A stretch of DNA of 64,000 nt from Nocardioides astragali (lineage in GTDB: Bacteria > Actinomycetota > Actinomycetes > Propionibacteriales > Nocardioidaceae): the NCBI RefSeq assembly GCF_024436375.1, contig NZ_JAFMZM010000002.1:310001-374000 (forward strand), written 5' to 3'. The notes beneath the pieces are model-generated. The model was not told the DNA's origin. It ran no database searches and saw only the letters and a list, made by a program, of their open reading frames with translations. This document shows positions 46,201 to 53,232 of this stretch, in pieces. Position 1 is the first letter of the stretch, and each line of letters opens with the position of its first letter. Position numbers and translations under genes: made by a program.

Positions 46201-47777
46201 GTGACGGCGAGCCGCTGGGCGCCGGGTCGTCCGCTGAGGGTGCCGGTCACGCGGTCCCACACGATGCGCGGGCGCAGCTCGGCGAACTCGTCGCTGGGGT
46301 AGCGACCGCTGAGCAGGTCGAGGGTGGCGTCGAAGGCGGCGCGGGGGAGCTGGGCGTACGACGCCGCGCGGACGACGAGGGCGAAGAGGTCGTCGACGTC
46401 CCACTCGTCCAACGCGAGCACGGCCACCACCTGCTGGGCCAGGACGTCGAGGGGGTTGGTGGGGACCGAGAGCTTCTCGATGGCGCCGCTGCGCATCCGC
46501 TCCACGGAGACGGCGGTCTGGGCGAGGTCGCCGCGGTGCTTGGGGAACAGCACGCCGCGACTGACCTCACCGACCTGGTGACCGGCCCGACCGACCCGCT
46601 GGAGGGCGCTCGCCACGCTCGGCGGCGACTCGATCTGGACGACCAGGTCGACCGCCCCCATGTCGATGCCGAGCTCGAGGCTGCTGGTGGCGACCACGCA
46701 CGGCAGCCGGCCCCGCTTGAGGTCGTCCTCGATGACGGCGCGCTGCTCCTTGGAGACCGAGCCGTGGTGGGCCTTGGCGATGATCGTCCCGGCCCCCCTG
46801 CTCTGGCCGGACTGCGCCATGACCTGCGCGGGCGACCCGCCCTCCGGCGCCTTCTCGCCGCCCGCCCGCTCCGTCGCGATCTCGTTGAGACGGGCCGTGA
46901 GCCGCTCGGCCAGGCGCCGGGAGTTGGCGAAGACGATCGTCGAGCGGTGCTGCTCGACGAGGTCGACGACGTGCTCCTCGACGTGCGGCCAGATGCTGGT
47001 CGAGCGGCCGGGGTCGCCGGACTCCTCGTCGTACTCCTCCGGCATCGTCATGTCCTCGACCGGCACGACGACCCGGAGGTCCCACTCCTTCGTGCTGGGA
47101 GGGGCGACGACCTCGACGGGCTGCGTGCCACAGAGGAAGCGCGCCACCTCGTCGAGGGGGCGGACGGTCGCGCTCAGGCCGATGCGCTGGGCCGGTCGCT
47201 CGAGCAGCGAGTCGAGCCGCTCCAGGCTCAGGCCGAGGTGGGCGCCGCGCTTGGTGCCGGCGACGGCGTGGACCTCGTCGACGATCACCGTGTCGACGCT
47301 GCGCAGTGTCTCGCGCGCCTGGCTGGTGAGCATCAGGAAGAGCGACTCGGGCGTGGTGATCAGGATGTCGGGCGGGGTGGTGCCGAGCTTGCGCCGCTCG
47401 GCGGGGCTCGTGTCACCCGAGCGCAGCCCGACGGTGACCTCGGGGACCGTGGCCTGGAGCCGCTCGGCGGTGTGGCGGATGCCGGTCAGCGGCGCGCGCA
47501 GGTTGCGCTCGACGTCGACGCCGAGCGCCTTGAGCGGGGAGATGTAGAGGACGCGGGTGCGCTTGCGCTTGTCCTCGGGCGGCGGCGTGCTCAACAAGCG
47601 GTCGATCGCGTGCAGGAAGGCACTCAGCGTCTTGCCGCTGCCGGTGGGCGCCACGACGAGCGCGTGCTTGCCGTCGGCGATCGTCGACCAGGCTCCCTCC
47701 TGCGCCGGCGTGGGCCCGGCGAAGGAGGCCTCGAACCAGGCGCGGGTGGGCGCACTGAAGCGGTCGAGTGCGGTCAT
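43266..47777 (-). CDS. lhr: ATP-dependent DNA helicase Lhr, long form
   Basis: A 1503-residue superfamily 2 helicase. Motif Q region and Walker A APTGSGKT (Lys49) are near the N-terminus, DEVH is at 167-170, and GLSATVRPLDEV is motif III. Motif VI is seen as QRVGRAGHQ. A winged-helix and beta-barrel core follows, then the long C-terminal domain found only in full-length actinobacterial/proteobacterial Lhr. In mycobacteria the enzyme is DNA-damage induced. ATG 47777 begins at the conserved MTALDRFSAPTRAWFEASF; ATG 47807 is ten codons upstream. It is coupled to nei. Confidence 0.96.
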   Translation of the reverse strand: MTALDRFSAPTRAWFEASFAGPTPAQEGAWSTIADGKHALVVAPTGSGKTLSAFLHAIDRLLSTPPPEDKRKRTRVLYISPLKALGVDVERNLRAPLTGIRHTAERLQATVPEVTVGLRSGDTSPAERRKLGTTPPDILITTPESLFLMLTSQARETLRSVDTVIVDEVHAVAGTKRGAHLGLSLERLDSLLERPAQRIGLSATVRPLDEVARFLCGTQPVEVVAPPSTKEWDLRVVVPVEDMTMPEEYDEESGDPGRSTSIWPHVEEHVVDLVEQHRSTIVFANSRRLAERLTARLNEIATERAGGEKAPEGGSPAQVMAQSGQSRGAGTIIAKAHHGSVSKEQRAVIEDDLKRGRLPCVVATSSLELGIDMGAVDLVVQIESPPSVASALQRVGRAGHQVGEVSRGVLFPKHRGDLAQTAVSVERMRSGAIEKLSVPTNPLDVLAQQVVAVLALDEWDVDDLFALVVRAASYAQLPRAAFDATLDLLSGRYPSDEFAELRPRIVWDRVTGTLSGRPGAQRLAVTSGGTIPDRGLFGVFLVGEKASRVGELDEEMVYESRVGDIFALGATSWRIEDITHDRVLVTPAPGIPGRLPFWKGDALGRPAELGAAVGAFTRELAAAPTAKAIASVQERGLDVNAATNLVAYLAEQREATQVVPHDTQVVVERFRDELGDWRLVVHSPYGTPVHAPWALAINARLRERFDVDGQAVASDDGIVIRIPDTDAEPPTGEVIVFEPEEIEQLVTQEVGGSALFASRFRECAARALLLPRRDPGRRSPLWQQRQRSAQLLQVASLYPSFPIVLEAVRECLQDVYDLPALVALLGRVQRREVTVVDVATTSPSPFARSLLFGYVAQFVYEGDSPIAERRAAALSLDQGLLAELLGRAELRELLDPEVLAEVEAELQWLAPERRARDAEAVADLLRLVGPLSVDEIRERAVDGADVEGWLSTLADVRRVVEVRMAGEDRWTAIEDIGRLRDGLGVPVPVGTPEAFLELPEDPLGDLVSRYARSHGPFTAAEVAARLGLGEAVARQTLQRLGARGRVLDGEFRPSGSGTEWCDAEVLRKLRRRSLARLRQEIEPVSHDAVARFLPAWQRVGGSLRGLDGVVAAIDQLAGCPVPASALEPLVLAARVRDYEPAMLDELTASGEVIWAGHSPLPGSDGWVSLHLADQAHLTLPEIESDEPTGLQRAVLDALDPGGAWFFRQLAERVGANSDAELSTALWELVWRGLVTNDTLTPLRALVRSGTPSHRTRRTPPRTGRMGRMPVRTGPPETAGRWALLPERDVDPTRRAKARAEHLLERHGVVTRGAVVSERVAGGFAGVYKVLSAFEDTGRCRRGYFIDGLGAAQFGTAGAIDRLRTFAEPEGAKGGKPAVVALAATDPANVFGAALPWPEPLDSERAGHRPGRKAGALVVVVDGALTVYVERGGRTLLTWSDDPDLLTPAMSALADAARRGALGRLTVEKADGQALIGSGGETPIRLALSAAGFVATPKGLRLRA

Positions 47778-47834
47778 GCTGTGCAGTCTGTCACCGAGGT
47801 GCGACAACGCTCACGCCCCAACGGCTGGATCGGC

Positions 47835-49115
47835 TCACGTCCGCTCCAGGTTCACCGCCGCGCGACGGCGGAGGACCGCTCGCTCGGCCTCGTTCCTGGT
47901 GAGCACGGCCGCGTCGGTGAACGCCTCGCTCGCCTGCTGGTGCAGTCCCGATCGCTCGAGAAGGTCTCCTCGTACGCTCGGCACGAGAGGCGAGTCGCCG
48001 AGGGCAGCGGCGTCCACGCCCGCGAGGACCGCGAGGCCCGCCTCGGGACCGAAGGCACGCGCGTGCGCGACCGCCCGGTTCACCTCCACGACCGGGCCCG
48101 GCGCGGCGTCGGCCAGGACGTCGTACAGGCGTGCGATCCGATGCCAGTCGGTGTCCTCGGCACGGGGTGCGAGGGCGTGCTGCGCAGCGATCGAGGCCTG
48201 CAGGAAGTACGTGCCGATCGGCGTTCCGCTGGCGGCGAGCGACTCGGCCCGGTCCAGCGCAGCCAGGCCACGGCGGATCATCAGCTGGTCCCAGCGCGTG
48301 CGGTCCTGGTCGTCGAGGAGGACGGGTGCGCCGTGCTCGTCGATGCGAGCGGATATCCGCGAGCCCTGCAGCTCCAGCAGCGCCTGCAGGCCGAGCACCT
48401 CGGGCTCGTCGGGAGCGAGCATCGCGAGCATCCGCGCGAGCCTCGTCGCCTCGGCGGCCAGGTCGGGCCGGGTCCAGCCATCGCCGGCGGTGGCCGTGTA
48501 GCCCTCGTTGAAGATCAGGTAGATCACGGCCATGACGTCGTCGAGACGCGCGGCCCGTTCCGGCCCCGTGGGCAGCTCGAACTCCGCGTGGGACGAGGAC
48601 AGCGTCTTCTTGGCCCGCGAGATGCGCTGGCCCATGGTGGCCTCGCTGGTCAGGAAGGCCCGTGCGATCTCGTTCGTGCTCAGTCCTCCGACGAGCCGCA
48701 GGGTCAGCGCGGCACGCGACTCCGGTGTCAGGCTGGGGTGGCACGACAAGAAGATGAGCCGCAGGACGTCGTCGTCGATGTGGTCGACCTGGCTGTCGAG
48801 GTCGGGCATCTGCGCCTCCTCTCCTCTGCTGGAGCCCTCCAGCTCCGCGAGCTTGCGGCGGAGGTTGTCAGCGCGCCGGAAGTGGTCGATGCCGCGGCGC
48901 TTGGCCGTCGTCATCAACCACGCGGTCGGGTTGTCCGGGACCCCCGTCGTGGGCCACTGCTCGAGCGCGGCGACCAGGGCGTCCTGGGCCAGGTCGGCAG
49001 CGAGCTCCACGTCGCGCGTCATCCGGGTGAGCGCGCCCACGAGGCGGGCCCCGTCGGCCCGCCACGCGGCGTGCACGGCCTGGGTCGGGTCATCCTGACG
49101 GGTCTCTGCCGACAC
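47835..49115 (-). CDS. ECF42-type RNA polymerase sigma factor
   Basis: A 426-residue ECF sigma factor. Region 2 is at about residues 15-85 (LTRMTRDVELAADLAQDALVAALEQW, PTAWLMTTAKRRGIDHFRR) and region 4 at about 115-175 (SRAALTLRLVGGLSTNEIARAFLTSEATMGQRISRAKK). A long C-terminal extension (DUF6596 plus TPR-like helices, from YLIFNEGYTATAG onward) is the mark of the ECF42 group. These factors lack an anti-sigma and are nearly always linked to a DGPF/YCII-domain gene, which is exactly what precedes this one by 23 bases. The C-terminal extension is thought to control activity. Confidence 0.93.
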   Translation of the reverse strand: MSAETRQDDPTQAVHAAWRADGARLVGALTRMTRDVELAADLAQDALVAALEQWPTTGVPDNPTAWLMTTAKRRGIDHFRRADNLRRKLAELEGSSRGEEAQMPDLDSQVDHIDDDVLRLIFLSCHPSLTPESRAALTLRLVGGLSTNEIARAFLTSEATMGQRISRAKKTLSSSHAEFELPTGPERAARLDDVMAVIYLIFNEGYTATAGDGWTRPDLAAEATRLARMLAMLAPDEPEVLGLQALLELQGSRISARIDEHGAPVLLDDQDRTRWDQLMIRRGLAALDRAESLAASGTPIGTYFLQASIAAQHALAPRAEDTDWHRIARLYDVLADAAPGPVVEVNRAVAHARAFGPEAGLAVLAGVDAAALGDSPLVPSVRGDLLERSGLHQQASEAFTDAAVLTRNEAERAVLRRRAAVNLERT

Positions 49116-49138
49116 CGGACCAGCGTAGTGAGTCCCCG

Positions 49139-49513
49139 TCAGTCGCCGGGCGCCTCAGGACCCTCGGAGATCTGGCGGAGCGTCGCGATCACGGTGGCCT
49201 CCGGCCAGTGCTTCGCGTGCAGCTCGGCGAACTCCCGCTGGTCGGCCACCGCCTCGTCGAGGTCGGCGTACTCCATGATCGCCCAGCCGCCGACGACCTC
49301 CTTGCCCTCGGCGTACGGTCCGTCGACGCGCGTGACCTCGCCCTTGCGGACCACGAAGTTCACGGCGTCCTCCGTGCCGTAGAGACCGCCTCCGTCGAGG
49401 AACACCCCCTTGGCGGCGCGCTCGCCGATGTGGACGTCCATGGCGTCGAAGATCGCCTGTGGCGGCGCGCCGATGCCCTCTTCCATCCTGACGAATCCCA
49501 TGAATCGCGGCAT
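49139..49513 (-). CDS. YCII-related DGPF-domain protein, partner of ECF42
   Basis: A 124-residue YCII-fold protein with the signature VDGPYAEGKEVVGGW (DGPF motif as DGPY at residues 64-67). Such proteins are the standard neighbours and proposed targets of ECF42 sigma factors; their biochemical role is unknown. ATG 49513 follows AGGGAGTG. The frame is open further upstream, but that part is not protein-like. A candidate ECF42 promoter lies about 50 bases upstream, suggesting that the sigma factor drives its own operon. Confidence 0.9.
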   Translation of the reverse strand: MPRFMGFVRMEEGIGAPPQAIFDAMDVHIGERAAKGVFLDGGGLYGTEDAVNFVVRKGEVTRVDGPYAEGKEVVGGWAIMEYADLDEAVADQREFAELHAKHWPEATVIATLRQISEGPEAPGD

Positions 49514-49558
49514 CTCGATCACTCCCTGCTGGTTGGGGTGGACTGGCTTCTCGCGCGT

Positions 49559-49588
49559 ATGTCGAACGGGGGCGAGGCTCTTCGACAT
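49559..49588 (-). promoter_or_regulatory. Candidate ECF42 promoter with perfect inverted repeat
   Basis: On the minus strand TGTCGA (49587-49582), 17 bases, then CGAC (49564-49561). This agrees with the TGTCGA / CG(A/T)C pattern I recall for ECF42-dependent promoters. The same bases form a perfect inverted repeat, ATGTCGAA...TTCGACAT, with a 14-base spacer. Confidence 0.55.
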
Positions 49589-49760
49589 CGGCCCCCGGGC
49601 TTTTCCGAGTGGCTCGGCTCTCCGCGATCGTGGCCGGGCGCGCATCAGCCCGCCAGCCTCCATCGCCACCGCTCGCTCGCCCGCGATGCGTGTCGAAGCG
49701 TAGGCCCGGTCGCTGCGAAACGGTTTCCGCCGCAGGCGTGGTTCCTGGATCGGACCGACC

Positions 49761-49766
49761 TACCGT
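49761..49766 (+). promoter_or_regulatory. -10 element TACCGT for leaderless gene at 49774
   Basis: TACCGT with 7 nt to ATG 49774. Confidence 0.5.
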
Positions 49767-49773
49767 TGTCAGC

Positions 49774-49950
49774 ATGGATGAAGACGTGCGCCGTGAGCTC
49801 GACGAGCTGCGTCGGCGGATTGCGGAGCTCGAGAACATGTTGACCCGGCTCGCCGGCGTGGGACCCATCGTTCCGATGCCACCCGATGCCGACCCGTTGC
49901 GCCATCCGCAGCCACCACCGCCTGGCGACTTCCCGCGCACCTCGAGCTAG
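49774..49950 (+). CDS. Small coiled-coil hypothetical protein
   Basis: A 58-residue protein. MDEDVRRELDELRRRIAELEN with the following ML forms an amphipathic heptad pattern (coiled coil, residues 1-27), followed by a Pro-rich tail (MPPDADPLRHPQPPPPGDF). It is leaderless with a TACCGT -10 box 7 nt upstream, which decides the start inside a longer open frame. It probably forms oligomers. Function unknown. Confidence 0.6.
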   Translation: MDEDVRRELDELRRRIAELENMLTRLAGVGPIVPMPPDADPLRHPQPPPPGDFPRTSS

Positions 49951-49988
49951 CCAACCGACAGGGGCCGTGCCCCCGGAGAACACACGGT

Positions 49989-50327
49989 CTATGACGACGA
50001 GGTGGTGGTGGCGAGAAGCCTCCGCGCTCGGCGCCCCAGGTCACTGAGGTCGACCCGACCCTCCTCAGCCGCCGCCGCGAGGCGCGCGGCCAGGTCCATC
50101 GCCTCGTCCAGCACGGGCGCCGCCGCGGCGGACTCCTGTCCCATGTCCCGGAGGATCGTCACCTCGGTCCTGGACGCGATCAACGGGTCGGCGACCCCGT
50201 CGATCCACACCCGGGTGCGACGGCCGTCGCCGCGTTCCTCCCCGGCAATCCGCTCCAGGGCGAAGATGCGGTCGGCGCGCGCGAACTTGCCGAAGCCCAG
50301 CGCCACCATGCGGGAGTCCGTCGTCAC
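49989..50327 (-). CDS. Hypothetical protein with RemA/DUF370-like N-terminus
   Basis: A 112-residue protein. The first 60 residues (ALGFGKFARADRIFALERI, GRRTRVWIDGVADPLIASRTEVTIL) resemble RemA/DUF370, a small oligomeric DNA-binding fold in which similar GRRTR and SR(T)-T-x-L segments occur. A helical, Ala/Glu/Arg-rich tail follows (EAMDLAARLAAAAEEG). It starts at GTG 50327 or, six codons in, at ATG 50309. It is convergent with the small coiled-coil gene. The family link is a pattern judgement only. Confidence 0.65.
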   Translation of the reverse strand: MTTDSRMVALGFGKFARADRIFALERIAGEERGDGRRTRVWIDGVADPLIASRTEVTILRDMGQESAAAAPVLDEAMDLAARLAAAAEEGRVDLSDLGRRARRLLATTTSSS

Positions 50328-50419
50328 AGGGCAATCTTCTCATCGCCGGTCGGCTCTGACCCGGCGTCGCACGCGAGCTCCTGAACGCCGCCCTGCTTCC
50401 ACATGTGTGAAGATCGTGC

Positions 50420-50818
50420 ATGCCCCTGAGCACCCATGAACTACGGGCGTCCATCGCCGTGTCCGACATCCAGAAGGCGGTCGCGTTCTACGAGGGCAAG
50501 CTGGGCCTGCAGCCCCTGGAGTCGGGTCCCAGCGCCGACATCGCCGACGGGAGCCGTGTCTACGGTTCGGGTGGCGGGCCCGCCCTGAACGTGTACGAGT
50601 CGGACACTGCCGGTACGACTGCGGCGACACTCGCGACGTGGTACGTCGATGACATCGACCAGATCGTCGACGAGCTCGCGTCGTCCGGCGTGGAGCTCGT
50701 CCGCTACGACCAGTTCGAGCATGACCCCCGCGGCATCACGGCTCGGGCAGGGGGCGGACGTATCGCTTGGTTCCAGGATCCAGACGGCAACACCTTTGCC
50801 ATCGAAGCAGAGGTCTGA
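50420..50818 (+). CDS. VOC superfamily protein (glyoxalase/bleomycin resistance-like)
   Basis: A 132-residue single VOC module pair: IAVSDIQKAVAFYEGKLGLQP, then a second beta-alpha-beta unit ending in the typical AWFQDPDGNTFAIE. The conserved C-terminal Glu metal ligand is in NTFAIEAE. Family members bind a metal and catalyse isomerisation or ring-opening, or sequester drugs; which applies here is unknown. It is followed 25 bases later by a Nudix gene in the same direction. Confidence 0.88.
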   Translation: MPLSTHELRASIAVSDIQKAVAFYEGKLGLQPLESGPSADIADGSRVYGSGGGPALNVYESDTAGTTAATLATWYVDDIDQIVDELASSGVELVRYDQFEHDPRGITARAGGGRIAWFQDPDGNTFAIEAEV

Positions 50819-50842
50819 CATTCGTTTCCGCATACTTGACCG

Positions 50843-51250
50843 GTGGCCTTCGAGGATCGGTTCCGGTTCAGCGTGCACGCGGCGGTGATCGACAGCACTG
50901 AGGAGTCCGTGCTGTTGGTGAGGCAGTCCTACGGCGACCGACGATGGGGGCTGCCCGGGGGTGCCGTGGAGCCTGGGGAGACGATCCTGGATGCGCTCGC
51001 AAGAGAGTGCCGGGAGGAGCTCGGCGTCGATGTCGAGATCGGCCCGCTGACCGGGTGGTACTACCACCGCGAGTTCGAGTCGCAGGTCGGCATCTTCCGC
51101 TGCGGCCTGTCCGGCACGGCTGGGATCCAGCTCTCGGACGAGCACAGCGAGTTCCGGTGGACACCGATCACCGAGCTCACCGGCGTCCAGGCCACGCGGG
51201 TGCAGGCGGCCTTGCGCCATGAGGGCGCTCTTCACGCCCAGGTCTTCTGA
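50843..51250 (+). CDS. Nudix hydrolase
   Basis: A 135-residue pyrophosphohydrolase. The Nudix box is complete in GGAVEPGETILDALARECRE plus ELGV, after WGLPGG. It starts at GTG 50843, behind a CATACT box and without a clear ribosome site, so leaderless translation is likely. It is convergent with the sigma operon on its right. Substrate unknown. Confidence 0.88.
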   Translation: MAFEDRFRFSVHAAVIDSTEESVLLVRQSYGDRRWGLPGGAVEPGETILDALARECREELGVDVEIGPLTGWYYHREFESQVGIFRCGLSGTAGIQLSDEHSEFRWTPITELTGVQATRVQAALRHEGALHAQVF

Positions 51251-51300
51251 CGGGTCGGGCACGGCCGACCCTGGCACGACCGACCCTGGCACGCGCAGCC

Positions 51301-51543
51301 TCAACCAGCGCTGCTGTCGCGGTCGGCCAGGTAGTCGTGGAGCACCGTGGTGCGAGCCCCGCTGACGTGGCTCATCTGCTCGAGGCCGTCACACGAGAAG
51401 AGGCCGATGTCGATCCAGTCGTCCCTCGAGCTCAACACGTGCCAGTGACCGCCCGAGCGTTCCCACCTCGTGAGGACCTCGACCAGCCCGCCGGGCGGCT
51501 GGGACTCGGAGGGAGCGGCGTCAGGAGCGTCTGAGGAGGTCAC
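51301..51543 (-). CDS. Hypothetical protein, last gene of the ECF sigma operon
   Basis: An 80-residue soluble protein. After a Ser/Pro/Ala-rich start, LVEVLTRWERSGGHWHVLSS and DWIDIGLFSCDGLEQMSHVS give a compact alpha/beta domain, ending with YLADRDSS. GTG 51543 overlaps the anti-sigma stop (GTGA). This kind of small protein (xxWxVLSxxxxWIDVGLxxCDGxEEMxRVxG) is widely distributed in Actinobacteria as a lone gene. Function unknown, but operon membership ties it to the sigma/anti-sigma pair. Confidence 0.75.
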   Translation of the reverse strand: MTSSDAPDAAPSESQPPGGLVEVLTRWERSGGHWHVLSSRDDWIDIGLFSCDGLEQMSHVSGARTTVLHDYLADRDSSAG

Positions 51544-51773
51544 TGGGCGTCCTCCCGCAGGAGCGCTTCCAGGGCATCGGCCTCTTCCGCACACACGCCG
51601 CAGCCGGCCAGGTGCGTGGTCATCTCGAGGTCGTCGTGATGCCGGTCGGCCAGACGCCGTTCGACGTACTGGTCCATCCGCTCGAAGCAGTCGTCACAGG
51701 AGAGGTAGGGCTCGGTGTCGACGAGCAGGCTGGCGACGGTGAGGGCGCTCACGGTCGGGTTCTGGTCGTTCAT
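51540..51773 (-). CDS. Soluble zinc-binding anti-sigma factor (ZAS-type)
   Basis: A 77-residue protein with the zinc anti-sigma motif H-x3-C-x2-C at His54, Cys58 and Cys61 (THLAGCGVC), plus an upstream Cys26-x2-Cys29 pair (CDDC) that could supply the fourth ligand. There is no membrane helix, so it would act in the cytosol like RsrA. Such a site can respond to thiol oxidation. Its ATG overlaps the sigma stop (ATGA), the usual coupling for a sigma/anti-sigma pair. The C-x2-C spacing upstream departs from the single His/Cys ligand of RsrA. Confidence 0.85.
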   Translation of the reverse strand: MNDQNPTVSALTVASLLVDTEPYLSCDDCFERMDQYVERRLADRHHDDLEMTTHLAGCGVCAEEADALEALLREDAQ

Positions 51774-52426
51774 GGGGTCCTCCGGGTGGACGGCGCGTCG
51801 AGGTCACCGCTCGCGATGAGGGCCTGGCGCAGCCGCTGGCGGGCATCGTGGAGTGCTTTGTAGAGGGCGTTGCGGCTGCTGCCGAGCCGATCGGCCAGGA
51901 CGTCGATGGGGACGTCCTCGACCAGGAGTGCCAGCACCACCCGGCGCTGGTGGGGGGTGAGCTGCGTGGCGATCGCGTCGTGGACGGCGCGGGACAGCTG
52001 CGCGGCTTCGCTCACTGCGGCCGGTGAGGGCGCGGGATCCACGAGCGGGAACGTGTCGGGGAGCGGGACCTCGCGGTGACGCCAGGCCTGGCTGCGTACG
52101 GCGACGCCGGCGTGCAGGATCCCGAACTTGAAGGCCCACGTGGTGAACCGGCTGCGCCCTTCGAAGGTCGGGAGCTTGCGCAGCACGGCGACCAGCGCGT
52201 CGTCGGCCGCCTGCTGGGCCAGGTCGTCGACCTGGGCGGCATCGGCCCCGGGGAGGAGGTCGCGCAACCTCCACACCTGGTAGCGACTGGCGCGCAGCAG
52301 CAGCTCGTGCAGGCTGGCCATGGCCGCATGCCCGGCGGGATCGTCCTGGCCGAGGTGCGTCCACCAGGCGGTGTCGTCATCCGTCGGCGTGTCCACGCCG
52401 GAGTCGGCTCGCTCCACGGTCGTCAT
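51770..52426 (-). CDS. ECF RNA polymerase sigma factor
   Basis: A 218-residue ECF sigma factor. Region 2 spans about residues 40-115 (VDDLAQQAADDALVAVLRKL, FEGRSRFTTWAFKFGILHAG). Region 4 is at about 150-205 (LTPHQRRVVLALLVEDVPID, VLADRLGSSRNALYKALHDARQRLRQ). ATG 52426 overlaps the stop of the preceding small gene and follows GAGGTGG. The next gene is its likely anti-sigma. The divergent DoxX-FolE-reductase operon is the natural candidate target. Confidence 0.9.
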   Translation of the reverse strand: MTTVERADSGVDTPTDDDTAWWTHLGQDDPAGHAAMASLHELLLRASRYQVWRLRDLLPGADAAQVDDLAQQAADDALVAVLRKLPTFEGRSRFTTWAFKFGILHAGVAVRSQAWRHREVPLPDTFPLVDPAPSPAAVSEAAQLSRAVHDAIATQLTPHQRRVVLALLVEDVPIDVLADRLGSSRNALYKALHDARQRLRQALIASGDLDAPSTRRTP

Positions 52427-52659
52427 CGGACCACCTCGCCGGGCGACGGGGCAGTGATGCGGACCGCGAGCTCGGGAGGACAGCCCCGGTCGAGGAGCTG
52501 CAGCAGCACGTGGAGGTCGAACAACGGGTCGGCAGCGACCGCGTCGGCCAGGCTTTCCTGGAAGCCTGCCTCGAGCAGGCGACACCGCCGCCAGGTGCGG
52601 GCGTCTGTCGGGGGACCGCTGCCGCAGCCGGCCGTCCCTCGCGTGGTGTGGGTGGTCAT
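52423..52659 (-). CDS. Small hypothetical protein, first gene of the ECF sigma operon
   Basis: A 78-residue protein. After a flexible start, RCRLLEAGFQESLADAVAAD and PLFDLHVLLQLLDRGCPPELAVRI form two helical segments. Similar short proteins (LLxAGFxxxLAxxLAxDPxxDLHxLLxLxDRGCPPxLAxRI) occur beside actinobacterial regulatory genes; I know no function. ATG 52659 opens the operon, and its stop overlaps the sigma start (ATGA). It may act in the same switch. Confidence 0.7.
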   Translation of the reverse strand: MTTHTTRGTAGCGSGPPTDARTWRRCRLLEAGFQESLADAVAADPLFDLHVLLQLLDRGCPPELAVRITAPSPGEVVR

Positions 52660-52664
52660 GCCTG

Positions 52665-52741
52665 GTTGGTGTCGTCGAGACGCCCCGGTCTTACCTCCGC
52701 ACTGCCTGCGGGGTAAGAATTCCGGCGCTCCTGACACCAAC
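52665..52741. promoter_or_regulatory. Widely spaced 9-bp inverted repeat in the sigma/doxX divergent promoter region
   Basis: GTTGGTGTC (52665-52673) and GACACCAAC (52733-52741) are perfect inverted copies with 59 bases between them. They bracket the dyad at 52690-52717. Confidence 0.5.
52690..52717. promoter_or_regulatory. Large dyad in the shared promoter region
   Basis: CTTACC-T-CCGCA, loop CTGCC, TGCGG-GGTAAG. This is an 11-bp stem with one bulged T. It could be an operator for both directions or a leader hairpin for the sigma operon. Confidence 0.55.
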
Positions 52742-52774
52742 ACGGTCACGGACCTCTCGACGAGGACCATCATC

Positions 52775-52795
52775 GCCCCCCTTCTGGTGGGGGGC
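52775..52795 (+). promoter_or_regulatory. 5' leader hairpin of the doxX operon
   Basis: GCCCCCC, loop TTCTGGT, GGGGGGC. A perfect 7-bp G/C stem just before the ribosome site GAGAGGAG of the doxX-like gene. It may attenuate or protect the message. Confidence 0.5.
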
Positions 52796-52815
52796 AACGA
52801 GAGAGGAGCACACCG

Positions 52816-53232
52816 ATGACCTCCACCACCGCGTCCCTCCCGGGCACCCGCTCGCAACGCGGCACCGATCGGGCCTACCGGCTGCTGCGCACGGTCTTCA
52901 CCGTCGCGCCCGTCGCGTTCGGCCTCGACAAGTTCGCAGGGCTCCTCACCGACTGGGAGCAGTACCTCGCGCCCTGGGTCGACGACCTCGTGCCGGGCAC
53001 TGCTCACCAGGCCATGCTGGCGGTGGGTGTGATCGAGGTAGTGGCCGGCGTCGCCGTCGCGGTGGCGCCGCGGTTCGGCGCACTGCTCGTGGCGGGCTGG
53101 CTCGCGGGCATCATCATCAACCTGGTCTCCATGGGTGCCTACTACGACGTCGCCCTGCGGGACTTCGGACTCCTGGTCGGCGCACTTGCGCTGGCGACAC
53201 TGGCGTTCGACCGGCACCAGGCACAGGTATGA
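52816..53232 (+). CDS. DoxX-like membrane protein
   Basis: A 138-residue protein with four predicted membrane helices. RLLRTVFTVAPVAFGLDKFA, GLLTDWEQYLAPWV and the later AGVAVAVAPRFGALLVAGWL, GIIINLVSMGAYYDVALRD fit the DoxX/DoxD-like family (quinol oxidase subunit or thiosulfate/oxidative-stress related). ATG 52816 follows GAGAGGAG. It is the first gene of an operon with folE and a ferredoxin reductase (four-base overlaps), divergent from the ECF sigma operon. A membrane redox role is inferred. Confidence 0.85.
   Translation: MTSTTASLPGTRSQRGTDRAYRLLRTVFTVAPVAFGLDKFAGLLTDWEQYLAPWVDDLVPGTAHQAMLAVGVIEVVAGVAVAVAPRFGALLVAGWLAGIIINLVSMGAYYDVALRDFGLLVGALALATLAFDRHQAQV

Noticed and set aside
43257..49382. 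A 2041-codon open frame on the plus strand opposite lhr and the ECF42 sigma gene
   Set aside because: Its translation is Gly/Arg/Asp/Val-rich with no recognisable domain. It is the antisense of well-supported genes in G/C-rich DNA where stop codons are rare.
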